This document shows, in pieces, positions 10,761 to 21,845 of a stretch of 64,000 bases of DNA (position 1 is the first letter of the stretch; each line of letters begins with the position of its first letter). The notes under the pieces are model-generated. The model saw nothing but the letters and a program-made list of their open reading frames with translations. It made no database searches and was not told where the DNA came from. Source of the DNA: Selaginella moellendorffii (Eukaryota > Streptophyta > Lycopodiopsida > Selaginellales > Selaginellaceae); contig NW_003314266.1 of assembly GCF_000143415.4 (NCBI RefSeq), positions 202,709 to 266,708 on the forward strand, given 5' to 3'. The position numbers and the translations under genes are program-made.

Positions 10761-13400
10761 GACCAGTTGACTGCCCTTGGATAGTTAATGTTACCCAAGG
10801 CCCATGGAACCTAATAATCTTTTGTCAAACAAGATAGGAATGAAGAATTTTATTAGGAAAACTGAATTTGCAATGTGTGCAAGAAGTGCAAGAAACTACA
10901 ATTGAATATAATGCCATAATATTATAATTAACTTTTTTTTTATTTCTTATAAATTTTTCTTTTGCTGTGCATCACTTGATTTGCTGCATTAAATAATTTA
11001 ATTTTATCAATAATTATAAATATGTTTATAATTTATAAATCAAGATTAACATTTGCATATTAACCATTAGATAGTAGAATAAAACAGAATATTTTAGGAA
11101 GTTTTTAGGAAAGTTTATAAATTATAAACATGATTATAAATTATAAATACAAGATTAATCTAAATGAATAACAACTGTTAGATGGTAGAATATCCTAGAA
11201 TATTTAGGCATATTTTAGGTATATTCACTACCATCCTAGTTGCCCTTAAAAAAACAAAAAAATTCAGAATATGATTGAAAATTTGATATTGTTTAATATA
11301 TAACTTATGGCAATGAAATGAATAATTTGATTAATTCAATTACCAATTATTGAGAAATTATTATAAATGATATTTAACTAGAAACTCTAGTATGAAGTAA
11401 ATGAAAGAAGAAACTTGGCAATGGGATAGTGCTTTTGTTTTTGTTCCTTTCTTTCTCTTTTAGATCTAGATTTATATTAGCTTTTTGAAAACTTTGTTAT
11501 TATTGTACTTAGATTTATTCTTTCTTTGGATCTTCATTACATTCCCTTCTTCTGCCATACTATGCCATCATCAATCAAGGAATATATAAATGTTAATATT
11601 GCTTTGTTAAATGATCATCTTGGTGAAGTAACTATTTTTGGTGTATTGCCATCATCCACTTCCATAGAACATGATTACATGACTTATTTTATTCTTAGTG
11701 TTTTTCTATTTCCCATTGATGTAGAATGTGATCATAACATTGATTGGAGAGCTATGCTGATTCTTGAAAAATGTTTAAAGATTAAATTTATAGGAAAATG
11801 ATGTTTATAAGCTTAAATGGAATCTGGATTATGATGAAAAGTTGGATTATTATGAAAATAAATTTGAAGATGAGTTTGAGATTTCACAAGATAGATCTTA
11901 ATCCTTCAATTTATCATTTGATCTTTTTTCTTAACCTTTTGTTTTTTACCAGCTTTTCCTCCTTATCATGTTCCTAGTGTTTCTTCCTCATCTACAGTGT
12001 TTCCTTTTTCTGATATGTTGATCATTTGTGACTCTTATAATTTTCATTCTCAGTTTAGTGTTGAGTTAAGTGTTTTTCTATCTTCCTCACACTAATTTAA
12101 ATGTAGAGCATATGTATGAAGTTGAGAATCTTACTTTTGTTTCATTGATAAAGTCTTTGATCAATTCTAGGGTTGAGTATTTTTTTATACAAAGGATTGA
12201 GTCATTTTGGTTAGAGTTTCGAGTTGAGTGTATATCCCTACTTGTGAGTGCTTTTACTTTACTATTATTGTTGAGGAATTTATATATTACTTTGAGAGTG
12301 TGAACATTTTTATTAATTTTTCCATCTTAAGTATTAAGTTGTGTGTTGAGGAGGTTGAATGGTGTGAATTTTTTGTTTATATTGTGGTGGTTGAATTATT
12401 TTATGATAGGAAATTCTTTATTTTTCTAAGCTTTGAGCACATATCTTTTTTATATTTTTATTTCTACATTGATAGCTAATGAAAATTCCTCTTCTAATGC
12501 TTCTTTATTTACTTTTTCTTTTTCCACAATATTTCTTCCTCAATTTTTTTCATTTTATCCTTTTTACCTCGACACTTCAAACTTTTTATTTTTTGGAGGA
12601 GGGGGTAGACAAGATGGATGGGAATCCAATCCCAATGATGGAGTGAGGACGAGTGAATATAATAGTGGGATGAAAATGAATAATATGGATTATAGAGTGA
12701 GAATGAGTATAATGAGTCTAAATGGAATATTCAATTTTAACATAGTGAGTCTAAATGAATGTGATATTAAAGTAAGGCTGAACATAAATAATGAAGTGAG
12801 GACGATCACAACAAGTTCGAATGGAGCTAATGTTTCAAAACTTTTTTTTTTTTGAAGAATGAATAAGGAGAAGGTGGAGGACAAATGAAATGAATCTAAC
12901 CTCCTATATACAGTGCTAAACGAGGATGAAAGTCATGAGTTTGAGTTAATATGAGTTTCAAATGTCAACCAAAGTGAAGATGCAAAAGTAAATTTTACTT
13001 ATGGTTGTGAGTCTAAATTAATGATGGTTTTGGAAAATAGTTGACAATCAAATTTAGAAATGGGATATATTGTTTGCTACAATAGTGCTTTATAAACTAT
13101 AATGGCTCTTCGGTTTAAAGTTATGACTTCAAGGTTAATTCTAGCATTTGGAAGTTATATATGGAATTACAAAGCCAATAAAAAGCCAAACCCTTGTGAG
13201 AGCAAGTGGAGGATTCTATAGTCAATTGACACTTGTGTTATGATTTTAGGTTTTGTTTCAGTTATATATTAATGGTTATATGAGAGCTTCAGATTCTTAT
13301 GGTAATCAATTATCACCCAATAAAAGCTTTAAGTGTTTCACTTGACTTATTATCATTGTTTTTTCATCTTCTAGAGAGGAGGATGATATAAGGTATATAA
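10761..13400. other. AT-rich repeat land, no gene
   Basis: Only short accidental frames occur, rich in Phe/Ile/Leu/Tyr as expected from AT-rich DNA. No retroelement motif (DTG, YVDD-type, HHCC) is visible, and no splice-consistent exon pairs were found. Confidence 0.5.
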
Positions 13401-13419
13401 ATACATATATGTATATACA

Positions 13420-13510
13420 TGTATTACTGTACCTAGGTAATACACTAATTATAATACTATAGCATTTATGACTGAACTTGATCCATCCATTTTTGTATAT
13501 AAGCAAGGGT
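13420..13510 (+). repeat. left arm of a 1.5-kb spaced inverted repeat
   Basis: The segment containing 'cactaattataatacta' and 'cttgatccatccatt' is the reverse complement, with some mismatches, of 14940-15025. Both arms lie in AT-rich DNA. A related copy of the outer end occurs at ~240-300. Likely ends of a decayed mobile element. Confidence 0.5.
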
Positions 13511-13899
13511 CTAAACCCCAATTAAGATATTATTCCCATATTTTGAGCACTCACAATTATAAAATTTTTGAATTTATCTTTGATTGAAATTTAGACTTGT
13601 TAATAACATTTATATTATTGATATATATATAGGATTACTTAATATCTCCCTTGTGCTTTTGAAATCTATAAAATTTATATATGTAAATTTAGTAATTTTG
13701 CAAACATTATTTAGCTATAATTTGCAAGACTACTTGGTTATACTTTCCAAAGACACATTTATAAGGGATGATATGATACTAACAACTGTAACTTTAATGT
13801 TTGTTGCATTTTTTAGTTATATGTAAACCAGTTTAAATTTAAATTTTTAACAATTAAGAATGCTCTTATAACTGTTTATCTTATGTATCTTATATTTGT

Positions 13900-13990
13900 G
13901 AGTGTTTGGGATTTGGGAATAGATATATTAATCCCAAATGGATGGTTTATATATTATATTACTATAATATTATTTATGTAAAATAATATA
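13900..13990 (+). repeat. dispersed repeat copy
   Basis: The stretch running from 'gtgtttgggat' through 'atggtttatatattatat' also occurs in direct orientation at ~14930-15010. It belongs to the same repeat family as the inverted arms. Confidence 0.45.
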
Positions 13991-14929
13991 GATTTAATAT
14001 GAAAAAGTGATACTGATAAGTTAGGTGGATTATCTATTAGAAAATTATAAACTACTAGTTGAAGCTCTCATAGAACCACTAAAGTATGACAAATGTTAAA
14101 TGCTCAAATCAACCTCAAATCTATAATTGTGAACTAAAGCAAGGGACTTATAAGGCAATATTGTTGTAACAAATTATAAATTATGTCTTTATGTCTGTCC
14201 TATTTTGGCCAACCTCTAAACCATTATTAACTTAAACTCATAACCATGTCATCTTTTAAAACTTGTGTTAACTTAGACTAAAAATTATCATTTGTTTAAC
14301 ATTGTATACTAAAAGGGTTAAACTCACTTTATCCTTTATATCCTCATTATCTCTTCCTCAAAAGGAAAAAAAAAATTGAAGCATTAGTTTCATTTAGATT
14401 TGTTATATTTATCCTCACTCCACTATTATATCCATTTGCACTCACTCTATTGGGGTTGGATATTCATTTTTACTCCACAATCTATATCATTTATTGTCAC
14501 TTTAATACCATTTTAGTTGATGTTACAATTATGCTCCACATCAGTAGGAGAACATTGAGAATAGAAGAAGTTATGTAATCCCATCCCATAGAAGTTGAAT
14601 AACAACACACTATAAACTAAAGCAATGCCAATATAATCATAACTTATAACACTAAAAGCTCGATCAACATATGACATAGTAGTAAGAATAATATACCAAA
14701 TGAGGATAATGGGGCAACATCTACAGCCTCAAATGACACACTCCTCAATTTATAATAGTATGGTATGACAAAAGAGGGAAATGAGCAAAATAATAGCTAA
14801 AACTCTAGATCTCACAATAAGTTTAAAGGAATAAAATATGAATAATGGAGCCAATCTTAAATAGAATAAAGCACTACCAATGAAGCTTTACCCTATAAAT
14901 ACAATTTGTAAACCTCAATTAATATAAGT

Positions 14930-15025
14930 GTTTGGGATATATATATAGAATGGATGGATCAAATTCAGTTCCAAATGAATGGTTTATATATTATATAATT
15001 ATAATTAATATTTTACCTAAATAGG
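14930..15025 (-). repeat. right arm of the inverted repeat
   Basis: Contains 'gaatggatggatcaaa' followed by the AT-rich tail. Its reverse complement aligns over about 80 bp with 13420-13510. The 1.4 kb between the arms contains no recognisable transposase. Confidence 0.5.
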
Positions 15026-16150
15026 GTAAAGAGAAGTTGAGATACAATTTATTAGAGTTCAAATATAGAGGGAAGGTGAAATTAAGCATTTTTACATTTG
15101 AATAGTATTGGGACATTGAGTTTGAATACGTAACCTCATGAAACTTGAATTCCAAAGCTTACATTATAGGGTCATATACATTCAAGGTCAATTAATAATT
15201 TTTTATATTATAATTATTGTAACATTGTCACAATAAAATTACTTTAAGTTTTAAATAAATTTATTAACTTAATTTAATTGTGAATACTAATAAAATTATG
15301 TACAATTTCTTATATATCATATAAAAATTAAAATTAAAATAAAGCATAATAAATTGCATCAGTCTTGGCCATCATTTTCGTTTCTATTTGTTTTTTCCGT
15401 TTTCGAGAGTACGTTACTAAAGAGCAGCTTTTTTCCATCTCATGGTAGCTGGGATGGACCTTCGTCTTCAGCTCCAGGTAAGCTCTTCCGATTTTAAAGC
15501 CTCCCGTCGATTTACAGTCTGTCAGATTAGTCAAGTGCTCGGGCCCTCAACGAACCTAAAGAGAGAACTATTGTTCCTGCGAAGGCAAATCGTTCACTCG
15601 ACCTGCCTCATGATCGAGAGTACTGTTCCAGCGAAAGCAAATCGTTTGTAAGTAGCCATTTAATCCCTGAAAATCTTATAATTTTAATTACTCAATTAGT
15701 GATAAAGGATCTAGTCCTAGTTCCAACCAAGTGGTGGGAGGAGCTGCAGTGAAGTGGTGGCTGATGCAGCAAGGAAAGTAGAGAGTTCCAATCTAGATTT
15801 TGAGGATAGAGAGATACAAAATTTCCTATGCTAAAGGCTGGCAAGGAGTGATCATACAGCACATTACTCTGTACTGCTGCTTTGGCTTTGCAATATAAAG
15901 GCAAAAATCACGATCTTTGAAGCACAAGACCTAGGAAGAATAAAAATATCTGCTCCATTGATCTTCTTGCGAGCATATTTCCCACTGCTGTCCTACCACC
16001 GAGTCACCCAGCCGCCCCTGCTCACTAGCACGACCACATTCCGGATTAATAAGGAAAGTGTGTTATTGCTTCCTCAAAGTTTTGGTAAGGATGAATAGCC
16101 TTGGTAGCTAGCATTCAAATCTTTTTGATTAATTAATTTGAACATAAGGT
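15026..16150. other. intergenic, no supported gene
   Basis: AT-rich until about 15400, then more balanced composition. A short frame at 15442 (MVAGMDLRLQLQ followed by a good donor GTAAGC) could be a lone exon, but no partner exon was found. Nothing else can be supported. Confidence 0.35.
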
Positions 16151-16159
16151 TTGATTCAA

Positions 16160-17690
16160 CCTTAACTTGGCAAAAAGAACAAACGGAGTCCAAATGAGGA
16201 TGCTGCGCTGTTTTCCTTTTCAACCATTTGCTCGCGGCACTGCTCTACCACCAGTGGGAGTGCTCTAGAAAGTGAGTCGTAAGCTTCTGCAGCCCGCACA
16301 TCGGCGAGCACCCGGACTCCTTCATTAGCCGAAGACGTTTCGAACGCAAGGCATGGATCAAGCCTGTGAACCTGGCACAGCTGGAACATGCCTGCGAAGA
16401 TGTCGAGCTTTCCTTGTTGTCAGTCACAGTATCTGGAGACTCGAAGACTTCATAAAGCCCGGCCAAGTTCCTCATCCACTCTGCCTTGCTCGACCGTGTA
16501 GCTACTTCCACTTCTGAAGGAACTAGTCAAAGTCCTGATGCCATTCGTTCGATAAGATAAAATGCTTGCACGACCCTGGCCGAGAAAAGGAGTCACCAAA
16601 GTGTTGTAGTTGACAGCAATGGGAACACTGCCTTGTCCAGCCATCTCCTCCAGGTCCGCAGCATGGACCCGGACTCCTCCATTACCAGACGATGTTTCAA
16701 ACGATCGAGCCTGTGAGCCTGGCACAGCCTGCCTGCGAGCTTTTTTCCCTTGTCTCCTTGCAAGTCACAGTATTTGGAGAAACTTCCGTCTCTGAAGACT
16801 TCAAGTTTCCTGCCTATGATGAAAACAGTCGGTGACGAGAAGATGTCGGCCAAACGTTGCAATACCATGCCAGCTTGATAGCTTGGTGGCGTCCGGAGGT
16901 CAGGAGTATCTGTTAGAAGAACTGCACCTCATCCACTCTGCCTTGCTCGAACAGAGTGTGAATCTTAATATCTGGAGAAAGCCTGTGCCGTCCACAACTT
17001 TGAAAGCTCCTTCCAGGATGACCGCACTAGAGTGCCATTCGTCTGAGAGAAAAGGTTTCCTTTGCACGACCCTGGCTGAGGAGAGCATTCATCGAGTGTT
17101 GTAGGCGACAGAATTAAGAGCACAGCCTTGTCCTGTCATATCCTCCTGGAGGTAGTTTGTATCCTTTGTCAACCTCGTTGTCTCGTGACGACTTTTGGCC
17201 GAGGATTCGAAAAGCCATTTCCCTGTAGCCGCCTAAAGCATGCCTGCCGAGCTGGAGTACGCTCAGAAGCGATGCGCTTGAAAATTGTGTAAGCAGGACC
17301 AGGCTTTGAAAATGCAGCATTTATCATCCTTCTAAATCAAAGAATCCAAGAGAATCCTTCCTACAAGAGGATCAGTAGATGTGATTGTGCCGCTCCTGTA
17401 GAAGGCATTGGACGCTTGGAACTTGAGAAGGATGACATCAATGCTTCTTCTGGAAGAGCTCCCAGAAAAACACCGAACTTGCCGGTCCCTGGTGTACCCA
17501 GCGCAACCACAGATGCTACGAGTCGCTGTGCGTCGAGGATTCTGTCGCAGCAGCTCCTCACGTACACCAGTTGTTTTGATATAGTAGGCCAGTAAGCATT
17601 CTTGGCAACCGCGACAACTTACCATCAGCGTCTTTGAGAATTCTCCAAGATGCTCGTAGTCTGTGCCAGTGATTGCGCTCGTTCTCGTTC
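16160..17690 (-). pseudogene. degenerate P-loop NTPase copy (Crinkler/RHS-like, tentative)
   Basis: Minus-strand sequence running downstream of a germin-like fragment. Around 17560-17360 it reads LVASVVALGTPGTGKFGVFLGAL: a P-loop whose final Ser/Thr is replaced by Phe. Further downstream are pieces such as ALGGYREMAFRILGQKSS (~17240), VLQRLADIFSSPTVFIIGRKLE (~16860) and AHRLD...SFETSSGNGGVRV (~16700). All are interrupted by stops. The tail contains a tandem duplication (see the repeat at 16460-17140). The first part is homologous to 10165-10540, so the pair [germin-like gene + NTPase] exists twice in opposite orientation. Confidence 0.4.
16460..17140. repeat. imperfect tandem duplication inside the NTPase pseudogene
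   Basis: 'cactctgccttgctcga' occurs at ~16478 and ~16931. 'cttgcacgaccctggc' with its flanks, ending in 'gccttgtcc', occurs at ~16563-16636 and ~17064-17136. The period is about 450-500 bp. A further related block (GVRVLADV / GVRVHAAD) links 16250-16380 with 16650-16720. Confidence 0.6.
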
Positions 17691-17852
17691 GCAGATTTCA
17701 CCTTTTGCACAAGAGCATTGTCGATCTGGAACATCCTCTCGGTGACGGTGTCCAAGATGGGTGGGTTCGAGCCTTGGCAACCGGGAAAACTCCGGGGTTC
17801 TGCGAGTTATACCCGCCCACCACCGCAGGCTCAGTGTAAACGATGATCTGGA
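17690..17852 (-). pseudogene. germin-like protein C-terminal fragment
   Basis: Minus strand reads FQIIVYTEPAVVGGYNSQNPGVFPVAKA and then, after a frame change, DTVTERMFQIDNALVQK. It matches the C-terminus of the germin-like protein at 9920-10100 (GFNSQNPGVSQVAKA, DAVIERTFQIDDALVQR). Both cupin metal motifs are absent. The adjoining upstream sequence (17870-18045) is unrelated to germin. Confidence 0.75.
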
Positions 17853-18045
17853 AGTCGGTCATGGAGAGCTCCATTTTCGCCTCCAGGGCCTTCATCGCTT
17901 GCAAGATCGCGAATTTCCAGCTCGGATCGACGCGAAGAGCGAGAGAAAGCCAGAAAGAAGGAGAAGATCCACCGATCCACCTCAAAATCCTCCGCCAAGA
18001 ACGCGACTTTAGAGGCGAAGGAAAGCTGACGCATTGATTTCCATA

Positions 18046-18480
18046 AAACCATGTCAGCTCATACTACCGAGAAGACTCTCAAAGACCACAAGGGTCAAAA
18101 CCATGTATGTTACAAGTTGAGAAATCGTTGGAATAGAAAATAGTGGAATAGAAAGTAACTATACGGTTTTGAGAAGTTATTCTGGCTTATGTTAAAAAAA
18201 TTCTCGTTTGCTTCATTGAGCGTTCGAGTGACAGTGCTTGGAACAGGTTCTCCGAGCGTTGATTGCGTGGAACTTTGGCTCGATTGGAATCGTGAGCTTC
18301 TTCGTGGACCTGGCAAGGAAATCAAATATCAGTTCCGGAGTTCTCAAGCTTCATTCTATGGCGATTACCTTTGAGGCCTGAAAGGCCGATCGAACAATGG
18401 CATTCTCACTTGCCTGCGTGTGTCTTTCATGTTTACTGGTTCGCTTGGAAGTGTTTGAGAAGTGGCCAAGTCCTTAGAGA
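18046..18480. other. intergenic, no supported gene
   Basis: A short frame near 18190-18374 reads VLGTGSPSVDCVELWLDW but has no recognisable partner exons. It lies downstream of the TPX2-like gene stop at 18481. Nothing else is seen. Confidence 0.35.
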
Positions 18481-20184
18481 TCATCTGGATTGTGTGGTGT
18501 GAGTATGGTAGTACATAACCAGCAAAAGTTTGCGCACCTCGATGCTGACTTCTACTGGGCTTCGATTGTCTTTAGTCCTTGGTGGTGCTCGTTGATGTTT
18601 TCTCTTGAGAGGAAAAGCCTGTACAAAACAAAGTTATCCACAGAATGCGGTGTTGGAAGACGCCAAAGAAAATTACCTTTGGCTGGCTTGTAGCAGCAGA
18701 TGGAGGTATTACAACCGAGCCCTCTCTAAGAGCGATGTACTGCTCCATCTTCTTGTTGAATTCAATCTCCTTGAGAGCACCTCTTTCCTGTTGGATGGTT
18801 TTCAAGGCTTTGAGAAGTTTGAAGTAACGTAGGAGCTACTTACCTCTGTTCTTAGCCTGAATGGTTGTGGACAAGTCACTCTTGGTCGCTTTAGCGGAAT
18901 TGAGAGTGATGGCGGAGGAGAGGGACAAGCGACGGGAGGTATAGCCTGTTAGCACACAAGTCTTAGATTACACGACGCAATGCAAAGCAGGCACTTCACC
19001 TTTTTTATGGTCTTCCGTCTCGTGGTCGTCTCTATACTAATTTTCCTGCGAAACAAAAGAACATGTGTTTTAACGAAGAGAAAAGAGTGAAGTCTCGCGT
19101 ACCGCCTTCTTCTTCCAGTTTGCTGTGTGTTTTCCTTACGTGTTGCTTTAAAAGAAAAAGCTGGCTTGGTTTCCTGTAAGTTACCAGTGTCTATCCGAGA
19201 TTTGTCCACGGCCAGTTCTTCCGATTTTTGATCTGCGCAGACAGCACCGAGAACTTCCGAGCAAACTTTGACGGTCTTCTCTTCATCCCCCAGCCTCAGT
19301 AGTTTGATCGCAGATTCCAGTATGACCGCCTGCTCGACGACATACTTTGCGGCAGCTTCACTATCCCTGCCCGAGTCGCCTTGCTTTTTCTGTGACACTT
19401 GCAACTCCGACTGGGCAGCTTCAACTGCTTTTCGAGCCGGAAGCACAGTCGCTTCGTTTTGAGTCAGAGTTCCTCGATAAGATCCACAGTCTGCTCCGTC
19501 TCGAGGGGCGTCTCTCAGTTTTTGGAAAAGCGCCTTCGCTTTGCTGAACGGCTGTTGCTGCGTAGCTTTTCGAGTTCCAAGAACTTTCTTCTTCTGTGGA
19601 ACAGTTGCCGGAAAATTCCCTGACAAATACCTGTAGACTTGAGGCACTGGAGAGACCTCTCCCGGCTTCTGGAGCTTTCTCACACCCTTTGCTGCTGGAG
19701 CTAGCTCTTTCTTGAAGATTTCGTTCGTGGCAACCTCGGCAGGTAATTGTCCAACTGGTTTTACTTGGTTTGGATCCTTGTTCTCTGAGCACTGCTCATA
19801 CCTTGGCGACTTTGGATCCAACGAAGAACTGTCCTTGATCAAAGATTGTTTCCTGGAAGAAAGATCTCTCCGATTAAGAGGGAAACGAAACAGCACGCTC
19901 AAACCTGGATGCATTGTTTGATCCAGTTTGTAGAATCGATTGGACAGTGCTGTTCACAAGATCCTGGCAAGAACAACGGCTGGTCAAGCCCAAAGCCAAT
20001 ATTTCGGGGAAATCCGGCATACCTTGATGTTCTTGGAGGCCAATCCATCGAGGAACCACGCGTCGGCGTTGCCAGAATCTCTGGGATTGATGAAATCGTA
20101 GAACTTGGGCGCCTGGAAGCTCTCGTAAAACTCATCCCGGAAGAACGATATCCCGCTGCTCATTCCCAGCTCGAAATCGTCCAT
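18481..20184 (-). CDS. TPX2-like microtubule-associated protein
   Basis: Seven-exon minus-strand model: 20184-20023, 19963-19905, 19852-19103, 19045-19000, 18945-18844, 18787-18677 and 18618-18481, giving 455 residues with all phases consistent. The N-terminus (ESFQAPKFYDFINP...ADAWF) resembles the conserved N-terminal block of plant TPX2 proteins (APxFFDF...WF). The C-terminal part (VTCPQPFRLRTEERGALKEIEFNKKMEQY) resembles the basic TPX2 repeat. The middle is low-complexity and basic, and includes a possible coiled coil (ARKAVEAAQSELQVSQKK). TPX2 proteins activate Aurora kinase and organise spindle microtubules. This protein is shorter than canonical TPX2 (~700-750 residues). An in-frame upstream ATG at 20298 could add 38 residues. 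Family call is moderate. Confidence 0.6.
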
Positions 20185-20451
20185 TACCCTCCCGCCGCTC
20201 ACTGAATCCAGCCTTTCTTTCCCAGTCCTAGCCCTAGCCCTTGCCGATGCTCGCTCATCCAGGAATCCAAGATCACCGAGAGGGCGACAAAGCCGCAAAA
20301 TGCAATAAATTAGGGTTCTACGGGGTCTTTAGTGACCGTTTGGGGAGCATATACCACGAATGTGGGCCGTCCGTGCGCAAGCCGTACATTTTCGTACTCG
20401 TCCGTACTACCCCCTCGTACGTGACCGTTTCGCGATTTTAACAGCTCCCTT

Positions 20452-21788
20452 TCATTCTTGTTTGGCTCGTTGTTGCGCAGTGGCTGCCGGGCTCGCGGTT
20501 GGATCGCGGCTGCGTTTTGGAGAACGCCACTTGCTCACAGCCGCCACGAATCCATCCGACATTATAAGACGAACTGCGTCGGCACCACGCTCGTAGCAAA
20601 CATCAATCTGGAAGAGCCAAAAACGAGAACACGGGAAAAGATCTACCAAGTTAGTGAAAGTTCTCTCGATCAAACCAAGCTCTCTTTCACCTCAACTTTC
20701 TCGCGCTGCGTGAATTTTTGTAGCACGTAGGCTTTTGGATCCATGGCACCCGGGGGCCGTCCAATCCCTGTCGTAGAAAAGCAACGAAAACGCATTAACC
20801 AATGAGTGGATTCTTCGTCCCGTTACCGATGCGCAACCGAGGGATGTTCTTGTTGTCCTTGAATCTCTCGATGATGTTCCTCATGCTGCGAGAAACGTAG
20901 AACATCAGATGATTCGTGAGGTTCGAACGATGTGGAACTTTACCCGTTGTGACCACCCGGACCACCCTTGGGAACCATTTTCATTGCTGCTACGTCCAAG
21001 TCCATATCGTCGTGAATCTGGAAAATGGAACGCCATCGTTCTCGAGCAAGTGAAATCAAGAGCAGCTTACCACTAGTATGTTGTCGGGCTTGACTCTGTA
21101 GTACAAAGCAAGAGGCGAAACCTGGGGAAAAGATTGGCAAAAGAAGTTCTTTCGCAAAGTGATAGTTTCGGCCATACCGCATCGCCACTTAAGTTCATGT
21201 ATGTCTGTGGTTTAACGAGCAAAACTGGCACACCTTCGATCATGCCTGTAGCAAGCAAAAAACGAAGAAGGAAAAAAAATAAAATTCTCAGCGCTTGTGT
21301 GAAAGAAGGATCCAACCTTTTCCAACGAGCGCTTTGCATTGTATCGTGTTGAGCTTGATGTTTTCCTGAAGAGCCAAGAGATCGATCGCCTCAAAACCAA
21401 CCTGGAACAAAGCAAAGAACACTCTAAGCGAAGAAAAAAAGCAAAGAGACACACCACAAACACACACATTGTGACGAGTTCCCACAAATTTGGAGCCCGG
21501 ATTTCCCAGCCCGACAATCATCCACTTGGAGGCCCTCGGGCGCTTGAAAGGCTCCTCATTGTCATCCGGATCATCGCTCTCTTCCTCCTGAGACGACGAA
21601 GGCCCTTCTCGCCCACCAGCGTTAGCTCTAGTCACAAACGAAATCCTCCAAGCCAATGCCGGAGGAGCCAACCTGGTGATGAATGCCGGCGCCACTCGAA
21701 GAGCTTGCGCAATCCCGGCAGCGCCGCTGGAGCTCCTCGCTACTTGCGGATGGAATCGGCCAACAGCGGCCGCGTAAGAGAGAATCAT
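20452..21788 (-). CDS. PTH: peptidyl-tRNA hydrolase, organelle-targeted
   Basis: Eight exons: 21788-21468, 21401-21317, 21245-21178, 21121-21071, 21017-20944, 20885-20827, 20767-20691 and 20607-20452, giving 296 residues. The enzyme frees peptides from peptidyl-tRNA released by stalled ribosomes. Family landmarks are present: GLGNPG with the substrate Asn, TRHN with the catalytic His, MNLSG, HDDMDL with the catalytic Asp, and GGHNG. The ~88-residue N-terminal extension is rich in Ala, Arg and Ser with few acids at first, typical of a chloroplast or mitochondrial transit peptide. The C-terminus ends in a basic tail (SKWRSPKRSRD..). The start codon lies 57 bp from the start of the divergent splicing-factor gene, so the two share a promoter. 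The TPX2-like gene follows downstream on the same strand. Confidence 0.95.
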
Positions 21789-21804
21789 AGCTCCCGGCCA
21801 AGAA

Positions 21805-21823
21805 CCCTAAAATAATTTTAGGG
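21805..21823. promoter_or_regulatory. palindromic telo-box in a bidirectional promoter
   Basis: CCCTAAAATAATTTTAGGG is a perfect 19-bp palindrome around a central A. It sits in the 57-bp gap between the divergent start codons of peptidyl-tRNA hydrolase (21788) and the splicing factor (21846). Each arm carries the AACCCTAA/telo-box core known from plant translation and housekeeping gene promoters. A regulatory role is inferred. Confidence 0.55.
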
Positions 21824-21845
21824 CTCAAACAGAGGAGGAAGAGCA

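Noticed and set aside
11526-12855. Series of Phe/Leu/Ile/Tyr-rich frames in the AT-rich region
   Set aside because: Expected by chance in AT-rich DNA; no motif, splice linkage or membrane topology was convincing.
13902-15010. Pair of LTRs of a single retrotransposon
   Set aside because: The two direct copies are ~1.1 kb apart with no gag or pol between them and no TG..CA ends; kept only as a repeat family.
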